From Doryteuthis pealeii (taxonomy: Eukaryota > Mollusca > Cephalopoda > Myopsida > Loliginidae), in assembly GCA_023376005.1 (NCBI GenBank), contig CM042141.1, positions 99,037,597 through 99,101,596 of the forward strand: a stretch of 64,000 nt of DNA, given 5' to 3'. Under the pieces are notes generated by a model. It saw nothing but the letters and a program-made list of their open reading frames with translations, searched no databases and had not been told where the DNA came from. Position numbers and translations under genes: made by a program. This document shows, piece by piece, positions 1 to 10,299 of this stretch (its first letter is position 1; every line of letters starts with the position of its first letter).

Positions 1-45
1 CTCTGAGTCCATTTTTTTGTTCTTACAAATGAGTATTTTTTAGAC

Positions 46-106
46 GTCTTTATTTCAAAACCCAAAAGTAACCGGCGCAATTATCTTTGGATTTTGAAAT
101 AAAGAC
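46..106. repeat. short inverted repeat
   Basis: GTCTTTATTTCAAAACCC near 46-63 is mirrored by a GGATTTTGAAATAAAGAC stretch ending at 106. The arms are about 20 bp around a GC-richer loop. It could be a MITE end or a transcript hairpin. No function is assigned. Confidence 0.6.
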
Positions 107-195
107 ATGGAGAGAAATAGCTCACTACAGATACTCCATTTTGCATCCATCTCCTATAACATATTCTTATGATCAGACTGACCGATCAGATAACA

Positions 196-302
196 CTAAC
201 AAGGTCAGCTAAAGGTTAAGTCTCATCTATCATACTGATATGAACCCCTGCATTGGTTATTACTGGTTATTTTCCATGACTTTTCTTCTATCAGAATTAC
301 CA
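196..302. repeat. direct repeat, copy 1 (flanks solo LTR)
   Basis: About 105 bp beginning ACTAACAAGGTCAGCTAAAG and running through a GTCTCATCTATCATACTGA core recurs at about 546-652 with roughly 90% identity by eye. The two copies bracket the solo LTR at 339-502. Confidence 0.7.
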
Positions 303-338
303 GTTAAACTTTTGGATTCTACACTTACTGTACATGAT

Positions 339-502
339 TGTAATAAGTAATTTAGAGTTACTTCCCCTGTTTTATTATTACCTCCACTTTGTGTAAATCT
401 TTAACTTTCTGAAAGTATATAAACTCCCAAGAAACTGCAACAGTATTCTAAGTAGAATAAAGCTTTCTCAAGCCCAACCGTGTGTGTTCATTTATTATTA
501 CA
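339..502 (+). mobile_element. solo LTR, 164 bp
   Basis: The segment starts TGTAATAA and ends TTATTACA, a perfect 8-bp terminal inverted repeat with the TG...CA ends of LTRs. It is flanked on both sides by ATGAT (334-338 and 503-507), a 5-bp target-site duplication as left by LTR-retrotransposon or retrovirus-type integrases. Inside are a TATA-like TATATAAA near 416 and AATAAAG near 457, in the order expected for U3-R-U5. No internal coding region or second LTR is present, so it is a solo LTR left by LTR-LTR recombination. Its small size is typical of some Ty3/gypsy-type elements, but the family cannot be fixed without the internal part. Confidence 0.85.
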
Positions 503-545
503 ATGATTAATAGGCAACCTACACGAACAAACCAGCCAACCAGAG

Positions 546-652
546 AACTAACAGGTCATCTAAAAGTTAAGTCTCATCTATCATACTGACATAAACCCCT
601 GCATTGGTTCATACTGGTTATTTTCCATGACTCTTCTTCTAACAGAATGTAA
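546..652. repeat. direct repeat, copy 2
   Basis: Second copy of the 196-302 repeat. It carries the same GTCTCATCTATCATACTGA core and the same TTTTCCATGAC tail. Confidence 0.7.
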
Positions 653-1185
653 AAACAAATTCAATACGGTTTCACGGTATGAATATGAAAAGTAAAACTC
701 TGAATTCCCACCTGTTAAAATCCGCTTAAGAAATTGACCTTGTACAAAGGGGTTGATAAATATATTACTCTTTTGGATATTTAAAAATTGTAAAAAGATG
801 ATAAATACAAAATAACACTTAATCTATTACATGTGTGTCGTTGTGAAGTCACTAAGATATTAGGTTCTTTATGTGCATGAAAGAAGCAGCTGTGATAGAG
901 GCCATGTTTTTAGAATTGCGCACTCACCCACCACTTGTAGGGTTTGAGAAAACAGATTACAATAACAAATACCAGCAAAGAGAAATGTTAAACAGGTAAG
1001 TGGATAAAATACCTATATGAAAAAAAAAGCAGAAAATAGCAACAGTAACTTTCTTTAAGGACATTTAACGACTAAAAAAGAAAAAAAAAGAAAAAAAGTT
1101 GATTAATCAGAAGTGGCAGAGAAAATGGCAAACGAGCAAATAGATTAAATGTATGAGAGAGATTCAAAAATCATCCATACTCTTG
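653..1185. other. intergenic, nothing recognised
   Basis: AT-rich sequence with short A-runs near 1,021-1,100. I see no ORF, RNA gene or clear repeat family. Confidence 0.5.
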
Positions 1186-1189
1186 TTTT

Positions 1190-1890
1190 ATGGCTGGTTG
1201 GTTGGTTGGTTGGTTGGTTGGATTTTACAACATGTCAATCCTTGGGTTATTTTATGCGGAAGACATTTTGTTATATTCATTCTTGTTGGGTATCCATTTT
1301 TTTTTAAACTCAATTTTTTAAAACTCATTGTTTTTTTAAATCTATTTAATGTATAGATAAGTTGGTCGGTTGGTTGGTTGGTTGGTTGGATTTTTACAAC
1401 ATGTCAACCCTTGTTGGGTTATTTCATGCTGAAGACATTTTGTTATATTCATTCTCGTTGGGTACTCCTTTTTTTTCTTCTTTTTTTTTTTCAAACTCAA
1501 TTTTTTTAAATTTCATTTTTTGATCTATTTAATCTATAAGTAGGTTGGTTGGTTGGTTGAATTTCACGGCATGTCAACCCTTATTGAGTTATCTTATGCC
1601 AAAGACATTTTGTTTTATTCATTCTTCATGGATACTCAATTATTATTTTTTAAACTCAATTTTTTCAAAACTTATTTTTTAATCTATTTAACCCATAAAT
1701 GGGATCCTAACAGGTACTACCACTCCAGGTCAGAGTGGACCTGGGAGTAATGGTGATGATGGGGTACTACACACTCCCCAGAGCTCAAGAATTGGAACTT
1801 CACCATTAGATGCAGTTTAATGTTATACCCAAGACATTAAGACCCTCAGCCACCACCTTCTAGCACATATATGATAAAAAGGGTTGGGTG
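1190..1890 (+). mobile_element. SINE cluster with (TTGG)n heads
   Basis: Three successive GGTTGGTTGG heads (about 1,195, 1,363 and 1,538) are each followed by a segment beginning GATTTTACAACATGTCAA, a T-rich stretch and a CTATTTAA block. The third copy continues into a full body: CTACCACTCCAGGTCAGAGTGG, a G-rich stretch, and an end near ATATATGATAAAAAGGGTT at 1,867. The same body recurs at 7.1, 8.1, 9.5, 18.7 and 23.8 kb in both orientations, so this is a dispersed family. The tandem heads suggest nested or template-switched insertions. I see no convincing A/B boxes, so calling it a SINE rests on size and copy pattern. Confidence 0.65.
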
Positions 1891-2205
1891 TTTGCTATAA
1901 GGACAATAGGATGCATGTTTCATCTATTTGGGTCACATTTATATACTCTTGTAATATTTCTTATATGTTTTATATATATATGTATTAAATGTCCTACATA
2001 TCTATATCAGCTATTTTTGTCTTGTTTACTCTGTGTTAGTGTATCAATGGATATACTAATGCTAATATTGAATCTTGGTGAGTGGGGATGCAACTAAATA
2101 TCCACCCTAACACCAACTGTTACAAATAACTGGGAATCACTTCAATAGCACAATGTAAACAATACTCAAAAGCAATAAGAATAGTTTTTTAAAAATATCG
2201 TGGTG

Positions 2206-2343
2206 ATGTAGGGATTATATGCCTTACTTGCCATGGTTCTTCCATTAGGCACTAGGTGGCATGGCAAACAGCATAATAAAAAGCTGAAGGTGCCAAAGTC
2301 AAATCCTCTTAGACCCTCCAGCCTTCAGAAGTTGACACAACTT
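2206..2343. repeat. direct repeat, copy 1
   Basis: GTGGTGATGTAGGGATTATA through GCCTTCAGAAG recurs at 2,618-2,745 at about 95% identity. The two copies enclose the foldback element at 2,344-2,548. Confidence 0.8.
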
Positions 2344-2548
2344 TAGGCACCCCTTTTTGATCTCGATTAAGAAAGGACATGTTTTTCATTTATACCATCA
2401 ATATCTGGTTGTTTTAACAGATGACTTTTAGATTTTTTTTTTAAATTATAAAACTAACCCCTAACCCTAACCCCTTAAAAACAACCGGATATTGACGGTG
2501 TAAATGAAAAATATGTTCTTTCTTAATCGAGATCAAAAAGTGGTGCCT
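2344..2548. mobile_element. foldback element with telomere-like loop
   Basis: AGGCACCCCTTTTTGATCTC and the following 50 bp are mirrored by the stretch ending near 2,548 (AGATCAAAAAGTGGTGCCT), giving arms of about 70 bp with few mismatches. The loop at 2,455-2,478 is CTAACCCCTAACCCTAACCC, resembling the animal telomere repeat (TTAGGG)n on the other strand. This is the shape of a MITE or foldback element. The telomere-like loop may be coincidental or filler. Confidence 0.75.
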
Positions 2549-2617
2549 AAAGGTAATATAGTCCAAATAGTGAGTTCTTCTATCAGTTGACACAACTTCC
2601 TGTTCATTTAAAAGAAA

Positions 2618-2745
2618 TATTGTGGTGATGTAGGGATTATATGCCTTACTTGCCATGGTTCTTCCATTAGGCACTAGGTGGCATGGCAAACAGTCTAATA
2701 AAAAGCTGAAGGCGCCAAAGTCAAATCCTCTTAGCCTTCAGAAGT
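2618..2745. repeat. direct repeat, copy 2
   Basis: Second copy of the 2,206-2,343 repeat, lacking the short CCCTCCA insertion of copy 1. Confidence 0.8.
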
Positions 2746-3374
2746 AACACACCAATTATGTCTCCTGTTTATAGGACAGGGGGGATTTGCTTCCCAGGCA
2801 TTCTGTGTGCATGACTAGGTATTTTTGACGTTGTTTTTATTACCCTGTGTCTGCCTGAAATATCAGGATTAAAAATAAGACTGAAAATAACATTCATCAC
2901 TTTGAATTTTGGTTATTATTCCTTATTTTACACTTTTTCTATGCTTCCAATACAACCAAAAAGTTTCCCAACATCCATCCCGCACATATATGTATATCAG
3001 GGAAAATCTGTTAATGTTTACTCTATTATGTTTCATTTAAATGTTTTCTAGGGTGTCTATTCATTATTATGTGAGTTTTTCCCAACAGTTTTAACTGGTG
3101 TGTTTTTCACAATAGCCTGAATAACAGTGAGTCTCCTCAGCACTCCTGGATTCTTCAAAGTATTCTTGCTGACCTCAAAACTGCTGTGGTCTGGATGGTT
3201 TCAATTCTTTTTCTTATCCCGAGTTTCACCAGCTTTTTTTCCAGTGTTTTGGGGACCATTCCATAAGAGCACTAAACTATGCCATTACTTTCATGTTCCA
3301 CAGCTTTTTCATCTCTCTAGCAAGATCCAAGTATTTGTCTAATGTGGTTTTTTTTAAATTTTATTTCTAATGTC

Positions 3375-3448
3375 AGTAGATTAATTTCTTACATTAATGT
3401 GGTTTTATTAATTAATAAAACCACATTAATGTAAGAAATTAATCTACT
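3375..3448. repeat. perfect 74-bp palindrome
   Basis: Every base pairs around a centre at 3,411/3,412 (AGTAGATTAATTTC on the left, GAAATTAATCTACT on the right, TTAATTAA at the centre) without a mismatch. Degenerate copies of one arm (GTAGATTAATTT / ATTAATGTGATTTT) follow to about 3,660, so the palindrome belongs to a local repeat family. Confidence 0.9.
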
Positions 3449-3660
3449 TTCATAAAAATAAAGACCTTTCATAGAAAATAAAGACCTTTCATAGAAATAA
3501 AGACCATATTAATACAGTCTTTATTTCGAATGTCAGTAGATAAATTCCTAGTATTAACATGATTTTATTAATGTTTTTTTTTCAATGCCTGTAGATTAAT
3601 TTATAGTATTAATGTAATTTTATTAATGTGATTTTTTTTCTAATGAAAGGAGATGAATTT
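3449..3660. repeat. degenerate short tandem repeats
   Basis: Units of AATAAAGACCTTTCATAGAA (two to three copies near 3,467-3,506) are followed by three imperfect copies of TCAGTAGATAAATT...ATTTTATTAATG. They are related to the palindrome just upstream. Confidence 0.65.
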
Positions 3661-4307
3661 CTAGTGTAAGCCTATGGCAGGCCCAAGGGTTTGCATGCTG
3701 CATATCTCTGCACATCTATCTTCCTGGCCGTCGTGGTCCTGGCTGCTAGCTAAACCGGATCTCCACCTGTTGTGTCCGAAATACTGCCCCAGGGGCAAAC
3801 CCGCCAAAAGGAAAAATAATTAATAATAAAGAGAGAGAGAGAGTGTAACAAACAAAGACAGTTTAGGGTTCACATTAAAAAATGACAAGAGATGATATAA
3901 GACTCGCTGCTTCATTCATTCTGAGGAGCCAAGAGGGTGGGGGGCCAAGTCGGGACTTCTCTGGTCTGCTGCTAAAATCTGAACTTGACTGCTTGGCCCT
4001 TTATCCAAAACTAACTGCCTGGCTTTCCAATTCTCTGTCTCCCCCTATTTCTCAAATCTCATTTTCAAAATCTCATTCTCTAAGATTTTGTCAACCCCTG
4101 CATGATTTGAAATCTCTTTGTTTAAAGACCACTCACAGTATTGATCCCTGGTGTCTTCTTATTACTATCTAGATTTTTATCTACCTTTCAACTACGACAA
4201 CTCGTCTCCTTAGTGGGATTATTATGGTTCTTTATCTATTCTAAGTATTTAGCTTATTTTAATGGTCCATCTGACTTCTTATTGACACCTATACATACAT
4301 GCACTTA

Positions 4308-4326
4308 CATATATATATATATATAT
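4308..4326. repeat. (TA)n microsatellite
   Basis: Short AT dinucleotide run directly upstream of the tRNA-like head of the hammerhead-bearing element. Confidence 0.9.
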
Positions 4327-4460
4327 AGTGGTTAGAATCCCAGCCTGTCAGCTTGGCAGTTGAGGTTTCGAGGCACACACAGAGCAGTCTCCCATGTCTA
4401 TAACCTTGCTGATGAGACCTAATAGGTCGAAATGTACATACAGGGATTGACATCTTCTTG
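4325..4460 (+). mobile_element. tRNA-headed SINE-like element with hammerhead
   Basis: TAGTGGTTAGAATCCCAGCC near 4,326 has the look of a tRNA D-arm/A-box region. GAGGTTTCGAGGC near 4,361-4,373 resembles a pol III B box with one extra base. Directly downstream, 4,404-4,445 folds as a hammerhead ribozyme (separate entry). A tRNA-like promoter followed by a hammerhead is the architecture known for some SINE-like retroposons, for example in schistosomes. Known: hammerheads in such elements self-cleave transcripts. Inferred: this copy was mobilised the same way. Confidence 0.6.
4404..4445 (+). ncRNA. hammerhead ribozyme, type I
   Basis: All three stems can be traced by eye. Stem I pairs CCTTG (4,404-4,408) with CAGGG (4,441-4,445), with one G-U pair. 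The CTGATGA core is 4,409-4,415. Stem II is GACCT/AGGTC (4,416-4,428) closed by an AAT loop. GAAA is 4,429-4,432. A very short stem III is closed by GTAC and ends at U 4,439. The base before cleavage is A 4,440, allowed because it is not G. Every invariant core base is present. Tiny stem III is characteristic of the minimal hammerheads found in animal retroelements. No activity can be judged from sequence alone, but the fold is essentially complete. Confidence 0.8.
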
Positions 4461-4623
4461 ATTTGTTTAGCCTTACATTTGAACATATATGCCCGCCTAA
4501 ATTCATTAATTGTTAACTAATTAATTTTCAAAATTAGGTATGACTTCAATTAAGCACACATCCTTCAAAAATTGTCGGCTAAAAAGGCCATATAAAAAAT
4601 AAACACATTGTTTGTTTACTTAC

Positions 4624-4628
<5 letters not shown>

Positions 4629-4660
<32 letters not shown>
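4629..4660. repeat. (TA)n microsatellite
   Basis: Uninterrupted alternating AT run of about 32 bp. Confidence 0.95.
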
Positions 4661-4664
<4 letters not shown>

Positions 4665-5039
4665 AAAATGGAAATTGGAAATGAATCCGACAATATCACT
4701 TACACATGTGTTTTGGTCAGTTCATCTGTGTGAAAATATTTCGCACACAGAGAAGATTCGACCTTCATCAGAGTGAAATTTTATTTTGAATGAAAAAATT
4801 CGTTGGGGAACAACGGAGAACTTTGGAAATGTTCGAATAGAATTTTTTTTTTTTTTTTTTGAAAATCACATTTGGAACGCTGAAACAGACTGTTAGAATT
4901 TGGATATTTGATTTTTCTAGGGGTTATGGTAGAAAATATTTTCACACAGATGAACTGACCGAAACACATGTGTAAGTGATATTGATTAAATTCTTCTTTT
5001 ATTATCCATTGTATTCTTTCTTTTCTTTATTCATTCTTC

Positions 5040-5180
5040 CTCATATATATATATATACACGCACACACATATACACACACATATGTACCTATATGGGGCT
5101 TGCCTTAATCTCATACCCACATGTCTACTTATTTATATAACTAATACTACTTCTATATATTTATATACACACACACTTGC
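5040..5180. repeat. mixed TA/CA microsatellite patch
   Basis: TATATATA followed by CACACA and CATATA motifs. No gene seen. Confidence 0.7.
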
Positions 5181-5804
5181 TCATATGCGTGCACCCCACT
5201 GTATCGTGCAGCATGCGTAGTGTCATACTAGTATTAATGTGGTTTTATAAGTAAATTACAAGTTCATTCCCATGAAGAACTTAGTTTAACTCTTAACATC
5301 CTGTTGAGAATTTTCTAAGTCCAAAGCTCCATTCCTATAAGGATTTATCAATGAATGGCTTAAAATGGCCTTTTCATTTAAAGTTACCTGTTATTTCCCT
5401 TAAATCAAAGACTTCTAAATATGTTTAATATTACATTTAAACAAAGGCTATCATTTGAGTCAGATTAGAAAAATGAATGTGACTTCCGGCCGGGCGGAAT
5501 GAGGCGGTATAGAACGTTATGAGTTAATCTGATCTGCAACTGTTTTTCACAGGCCTTTCTTAATTTTTTTTCCAGGGATTTCTTGATTGTTTTTTTCATA
5601 TACAATAGTAGAATTTTCTAATATTATTTCTTCATTCTTTCTTCTAAATTATAGTGTAAAGTTTGGGGATGTTCATTTATCAGCTATTTACCCAACTCCT
5701 CCACCACAACCAGGATGCAACACAAGGCCAATAAGCAGAGTAGTGTTGGACTATCTGTAGGTATATGATGTACACAAAATCGTCACTTTTCCAACATCAG
5801 CAGG

Positions 5805-5870
5805 GACTTCCGATAAAAATTAGCCAATGAGAGACGAGGACAGAAAGCATTTAAGATCGTTTGCAACTGT
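5805..5870 (+). repeat. CCAAT-containing dispersed repeat
   Basis: TTAGCCAATGAGAGACGAGG followed by a GACAGAAAGCATTTAAGAT stretch has a clear relative at about 25,595-25,655 (TAGCCAATGGGCGGGCAGGA, then CATTTAAGAT). The shared CCAAT box and AT-rich TTTAAGA hint at a promoter fragment carried by a repeat family. Confidence 0.45.
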
Positions 5871-6036
5871 CTTCAAATCAATTACTGGTTGAACTTTCAG
5901 TTGGAAAGACCTATCTTTTGGATTAACAACCAGAGGAATATTACAGACTAGGATTACCAATTCACTACAGATTTGGACTTATACATATTAAAGACTAGGA
6001 ATAACCAAGTAGGTTCTGTGAAAAACAAAACAACTG

Positions 6037-6522
6037 GCTGACTTCTGATTTAGGTTGGAAAATTAAAGCGGAAAGTTTTTTGGTGGTACCCAATGACAGT
6101 TTAACTACAGTCTATGAATTAACATTTCGCGAATTGGGTTACGGTTTTAGGGGATTAAGGTTGTTTTTAATTACGTATTGCTTAAAAAAATAAACAACAA
6201 AAAACACAAATTACTATACATTTAATGTTGAAAAATATTTTTTTAAACTAAGTTTAATTGAAATTATACATTGCAATACTAACACAAACAACTGTCTCAA
6301 TAATAGATTCAATAATTAATTTCAATGGTTAATTAAATGTATAGTAATTTGGGTTTTTTGTTGTTTATTTTTTTTAAGCAATACGTAATTAAAAACAATC
6401 TTAATCCCATAAAACCGTAACCCAATTCGCAAAATATTAATTCATAGACTGTAGTTAAACTATCATTGGGTACCACCAAAAAACTTTCCGTGTTAATTTT
6501 CCGACCTAAATCAGAAGTCAAC
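6037..6522. mobile_element. large foldback element, ~490 bp
   Basis: The left arm (about 6,037-6,222: TGACTTCTGATTTAGGT-like start, GGTGGTACCCAATGACAGTT inside) is mirrored by the right arm (6,331-6,522) with about 90% pairing. The 110-bp loop is AT-rich. ORFs here are frame shadows of the repeat. It is most simply a non-autonomous foldback or MITE element. Confidence 0.8.
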
Positions 6523-6584
6523 CAAACAACTGAACCCCTAAAAATGGTGACAAGGATTTTAACAAGTACAACTGGTTTGAATTC

Positions 6585-6925
6585 AAAATGTCCTTCTCCT
6601 AGACTGGTTGCCATATCAAGATTAAAGAGTCAGCCTACCCTAATAATTATGTTTACCTTTGGACTAATACCCCTGAGAAAGGTATGACCCCCCCCTCTCA
6701 GCTATGGGTTTGATAGTACCATGATTGTTCTTCTACAAGGATGGCTTTGGCATTAAATAACCCACAAAAAAAACAAATACTGCCCTACTATTTACTCATA
6801 GCTGGTGGGAGAATAGTTGGATTCCTACCTTTCCCAAGAGTATTAGTGCTATGTGAAATACAAGCAGCCTTGTTCAGGGTTTGAACTCTGGTGGTTGAGT
6901 CCATATCTTAGGACAATACAGCCTG
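6585..6925 (-). mobile_element. tRNA-derived SINE, family B
   Basis: Contains CCTTCTCCTAGACTGGTTG, CCTACTATTTACTCATAGCTGG and CAGGGTTTGAACTCTGGT. The last, reverse-complemented, gives AGAGTTCAAACCC, a pol III B-box-like motif. The same blocks recur at 23.2, 25.0 and 26.9 kb, where the A-box side (TAGTGTAATGGTTA on the minus strand) is clearer. Confidence 0.6.
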
Positions 6926-6939
6926 TCGACTGCACCTCT

Positions 6940-7480
6940 GCAGAGGGGTAAGACCCATCCCCCATGGTGCCACCTGTTGGCCATTAAGGATGGAACCGTG
7001 ATGGCTGAGCAGTCCATGACATGCAACACTCCACTTTAGCTCTTACTTAGACAGGTGGTTGGAGAAGCCTCCTCTGATCAATTGGCTGATCATGTCATGC
7101 CCTAGCACCTATATGATTGCCCTTATGGCAAGCCCCAACCCTTTTTATCATATATGTACAAGAAGGTGATGGCTGAGGGCCTTAATGTCCTGGGTATGAC
7201 GTTAAACTCTATCTGATGGTGAAGTTCTAATTCTAGAACTCTGGGGAATGTAAAGTATCCCTTCATCACCATTACTCTTAGGTTCACTCTGACCTGGAGT
7301 GGTAGTACCTGTAAAATCCCTCCAATGGGGCCACCTATGCTTAAGGATGGAATCCTGGTGGCTGAGTAGTTTATAACATGCAACACTCTACTTTGGCCCT
7401 TACTTAGGCTAGAAGGGTGGGCGGAGAGGACCCTCCGATCAATCGGCTGGTCACGTTGTGGCAAGGCCGGAAGTTATCGC
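6940..7480 (-). mobile_element. composite SINE, minus strand
   Basis: Runs in opposite orientation to 1,690-1,890: TTTTTATCATATATGTAC, then a block matching the CTCTGACCTGGAGTGGTAGT core, then ATGGCTGAGTAG... and CTCCGATCAATCGGCTGGTC. The CAACACTC...GATCAATTGGCTG module occurs twice (about 7,020-7,095 and 7,378-7,450). It appears again in opposite orientation at 9,830-9,950. Confidence 0.6.
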
Positions 7481-8104
7481 TTCAACAGACAGAGGTCGAA
7501 TGACAAAGATAAGAGGTTTGCGCATATGGATCGTGCAACCTAGAAAAAAATAAAATTCAAAATAAAATTCGTAAAATTCAACCAATCAGAGGCGTTCCCG
7601 CTTAAAAAGAAAAATTATCAAAAGAAGCCTCGCTGATCCTACCTGATTACTATAAGTCCCGGACTTTTTCATTTTCAAGCAGAAAGATTTTGCCTGCCAA
7701 AGAGAATCCTTGTCACTTGTTTTAAGAAATTTTAATGCATAAGGTACGAACTATCTATCTATCTTTCTCTCTTTAAATAATCATCGCTTTAAGAGACAAT
7801 CTAAATATCAGTACAAATACAGCTTGACTGATGATTATTTGGACATACAAACTTTAACGTTCTTTCTCATTGTGTGAATTGTAAAATATTTTATTACATT
7901 TTACATTTGAACTTTAAAAAAAGAACTTTGGCGGAACCTCGTCCAGTATTCGATGCTACCTTTTGTATACATTCTTGTTAATACAATTTTGTTTGTTTAA
8001 TCCAGAGTTTTGTCTTCGATGCCATTTTGCTTGATTTATTTATTGTCTTTAAATGTTTGAACACTTTTATTGAATATTGACATCAAACATCCCACTTCTT
8101 CCAC

Positions 8105-8500
8105 CATAACTTCAAGCCCTAGCACCTATATGATTGTCCCATTTTTCCTTATGGCAAACCCGCCCAACGCTTTTTATCATATATGTGCTAGAAAGCCGAG
8201 TCTGAGGGTCTGAAGGTCTGATTGTCCAGCTTCTAATGGTGAAATTTCAATTCTAGAGCTGTGGGGGATGTGGTGTACCCCTTCATCACCATTACTCTTA
8301 GGTCCACTCTGACCCGGAGTGGTATTACCTGTTAGAGTACCATCTATAGGTTAAATAGAAACAAATGAGTTTGAAAAAAATGAGGTTAAAAAGAAAAAAT
8401 TGAGTACTCAACAAGATTGAATAAAACAAAACATCTTTGGCATCAAATAACCCAACAAGGGTTGTCATGTCGTTAAAACCAACCAACCAACCAACCAACT
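8105..8500 (-). mobile_element. near-complete SINE, minus strand
   Basis: The whole body of the TTGG-headed family is present in reverse: CTAGCACCTATATGATTG, TTTTTATCATATATG, the CACTCTGACCCGGAGTGG core, a T/A-rich spacer, and finally CAACCAACCAACCAACC (the reversed head) near 8,480-8,497. This is the best full-length copy for defining the family ends. Confidence 0.7.
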
Positions 8501-8596
8501 AGGATGATAACTTTTATGCCACATTATTCATCAAATGTTGTAGAAATTTTGGACCATATGACCTTTACTCCTAAATGGTATGTTTATAAGACATCT

Positions 8597-8755
8597 AAGT
8601 TAGTTGGTTGGTTGGATTTTACGGCATGGCAACCCTTGGGTTATTTTATGCCAAAAACATTCTATTCATTCTTTGTATTCAATGTTTTTTTTAAATACAT
8701 TTTTTAAAATCTTTTGATCTATTCAACCCATAGATGGGACCCTAACAGTTACTAC
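8597..8755 (+). mobile_element. 5'-part SINE with TTGG head
   Basis: GTTGGTTGGTTGGATTTTAC followed by the ATGCCAAAAACATT and CCATAGATGGGACC blocks of the family. It is cut at 8,755 by LINE sequence. Confidence 0.65.
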
Positions 8756-9180
8756 AGTCATCACCCTTGGCAGGACTTCCACTCGACATACAGAATTCAC
8801 ACAGAACTGATTGATGTAGGTTTTTGCTGATCAGCCTACACTGGTGTGTCCATGTGTAGGTGTCCACAGGAGAATGTAACATGAGTTCATCTTTGCTTCT
8901 CCAGCAGTGTCCAGCATGTCTTGTTTGTATCTTACTTGGATATTTTGTGTAATAGGAGACAAGTGGCCATACAGCTCCTTTTTTATGAGGTGCTGCTTCC
9001 AGAATTTGTTCAGGACAACACACAGTATCCTTGTGTAGTTTCAATGTAGCTTTTTTTTAATGCATTTTGTTAGAGCCAAAGTAGTGAAGCCATACAGTAG
9101 CACTGACATAGACACAGCTTGGAAGAATTGTTGCTTTATCTTATCAAAGATTATATTTCTATATGATCAATAATCTGTTT
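8742..9180 (-). pseudogene. LINE ORF2 C-terminal remnant
   Basis: The minus-strand translation from about 9,044 to 8,742 contains PHKKGAVWPL, TRHAGHCWRSKDELM and a WTHQC stretch. These resemble the C-terminal tail of jockey/I-type non-LTR retrotransposon reverse transcriptases (a TRHAGHCWRSKDEL-type motif is widespread in them). Upstream sequence to about 9,180 continues the similarity weakly (GLTASVLLYGF-type) with stops. It is a 5'-truncated, degraded LINE copy. Related fragments lie at 42.5 kb and 44.0-44.3 kb. Confidence 0.65.
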
Positions 9181-9450
9181 ATACAGACCATGCCTTTCCA
9201 ATACATATATTGACATTGCTTTCTGTAGATGGGATATTACTACCTAGGTGTGTGAAATGGTCTACTAATTTGAGAGCTTACCATCCAGTATAAACATATC
9301 AACATCACATGAATCAAATTTCTTGAAAATTGGTTGAGCAGTTTTCTTATCTATAAAACACACACACGGTTCATTTTTATAGTATAGATTTTATTTTGAA
9401 ATATTTACCAATAGAAAAAAAGAACTCCTAAATGGTATGTTTATAAGACA
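9181..9450. other. likely further LINE-derived DNA
   Basis: Continues the LINE-like minus-strand sequence with frequent stops. GAAAATTGGTTGAGCAGTTT near 9,334 looks like a degenerate LINE 3' segment. There is a small CA run at 9,359. Confidence 0.35.
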
Positions 9451-9451
9451 T

Positions 9452-9990
9452 GTAAGTTGGTTGGTTGGTTGGTTGGATTTTACGGCATGGCAACTCTTGG
9501 GTTATTTTATGCCAAAAACATTCTATTCCTTCTTTGTATTCAATGTTTTTTTTAAACACATTTTTAAAAATCTTTTGATCTATTCAACCCATAGATGGGA
9601 CCCTAACAGGTACTACCACTCTGGGTCAGAGTGGACCTAGGAGTAATTGTGATGAAAGTGGCTCTCCACACTCGTTGGGGCCACAGAATTTGAACCATGC
9701 CACCAGATGCAGTTTAACATCATACACTAAGACCTTCAGCCACTGCCTTCTAGCACATATATGATAAAAAGCATTGGGATTTGCTATAAGGGAAATAGGG
9801 CCGGGACAATCATATAGGTGCTAGAGCTTGATGTGACCAGCCGATTGATTGGAGTGGATCTCTCCACCCACCCGTCTAGCTTAAGTAAGGGGCAAAGTGG
9901 ATTGTTGTATGTCATAGACTACTCAGCCAAGAGGATTCCATCCTTAAACATCACAGGTCGCCACCCATGGCCAACAAGTGGTCTCATGCT
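9452..9990 (+). mobile_element. long composite SINE, plus strand
   Basis: A TTGG head at 9,458-9,475 is followed by the family body (CTCTGGGTCAGAGTGGACC) and ATATGATAAAAAGC. It then continues beyond the usual end into CCGATTGATTGGAGTGGATC and GGATTCCATCC, the module seen in reverse at 7.0-7.45 kb. It shows the order of both modules in one copy. Confidence 0.6.
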
Positions 9991-10296
9991 CTACCGTGAT
10001 GCAGTTTGTGTATTCTACAGCTCCACTTGACAGGGCAGAGACATGTGATACACATTATTGAATAAGAAATACAAGTAAACTAGTCATGTGACTTAAGTAC
10101 ATGTCATGATTATATGGCTGTGGATATGGAATGCATATAAAGTAACCTCAAAAAATATTCATGCTTAGGGAACATTTGCAAAGTATTGATTTATCCCTAT
10201 TTTTGAAGTGCTCAATATAGGTACTATAACTACACTGATGGGGATGAAATGAGATAAAGATGTCCCATGTTTCACTCAATTAGCATCTCACCATTC

Positions 10297-10299
<3 letters not shown>

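Noticed and set aside
4721..4790. CTGATGA and CGAAA on the minus strand, hammerhead candidate
   Set aside because: The 20 bases between the two core boxes cannot form a stem II that abuts both, and no stem I pairing was found.
6333..6687. ORFs on both strands over the foldback element
   Set aside because: Both are translations of inverted-repeat arms with no recognisable domain.
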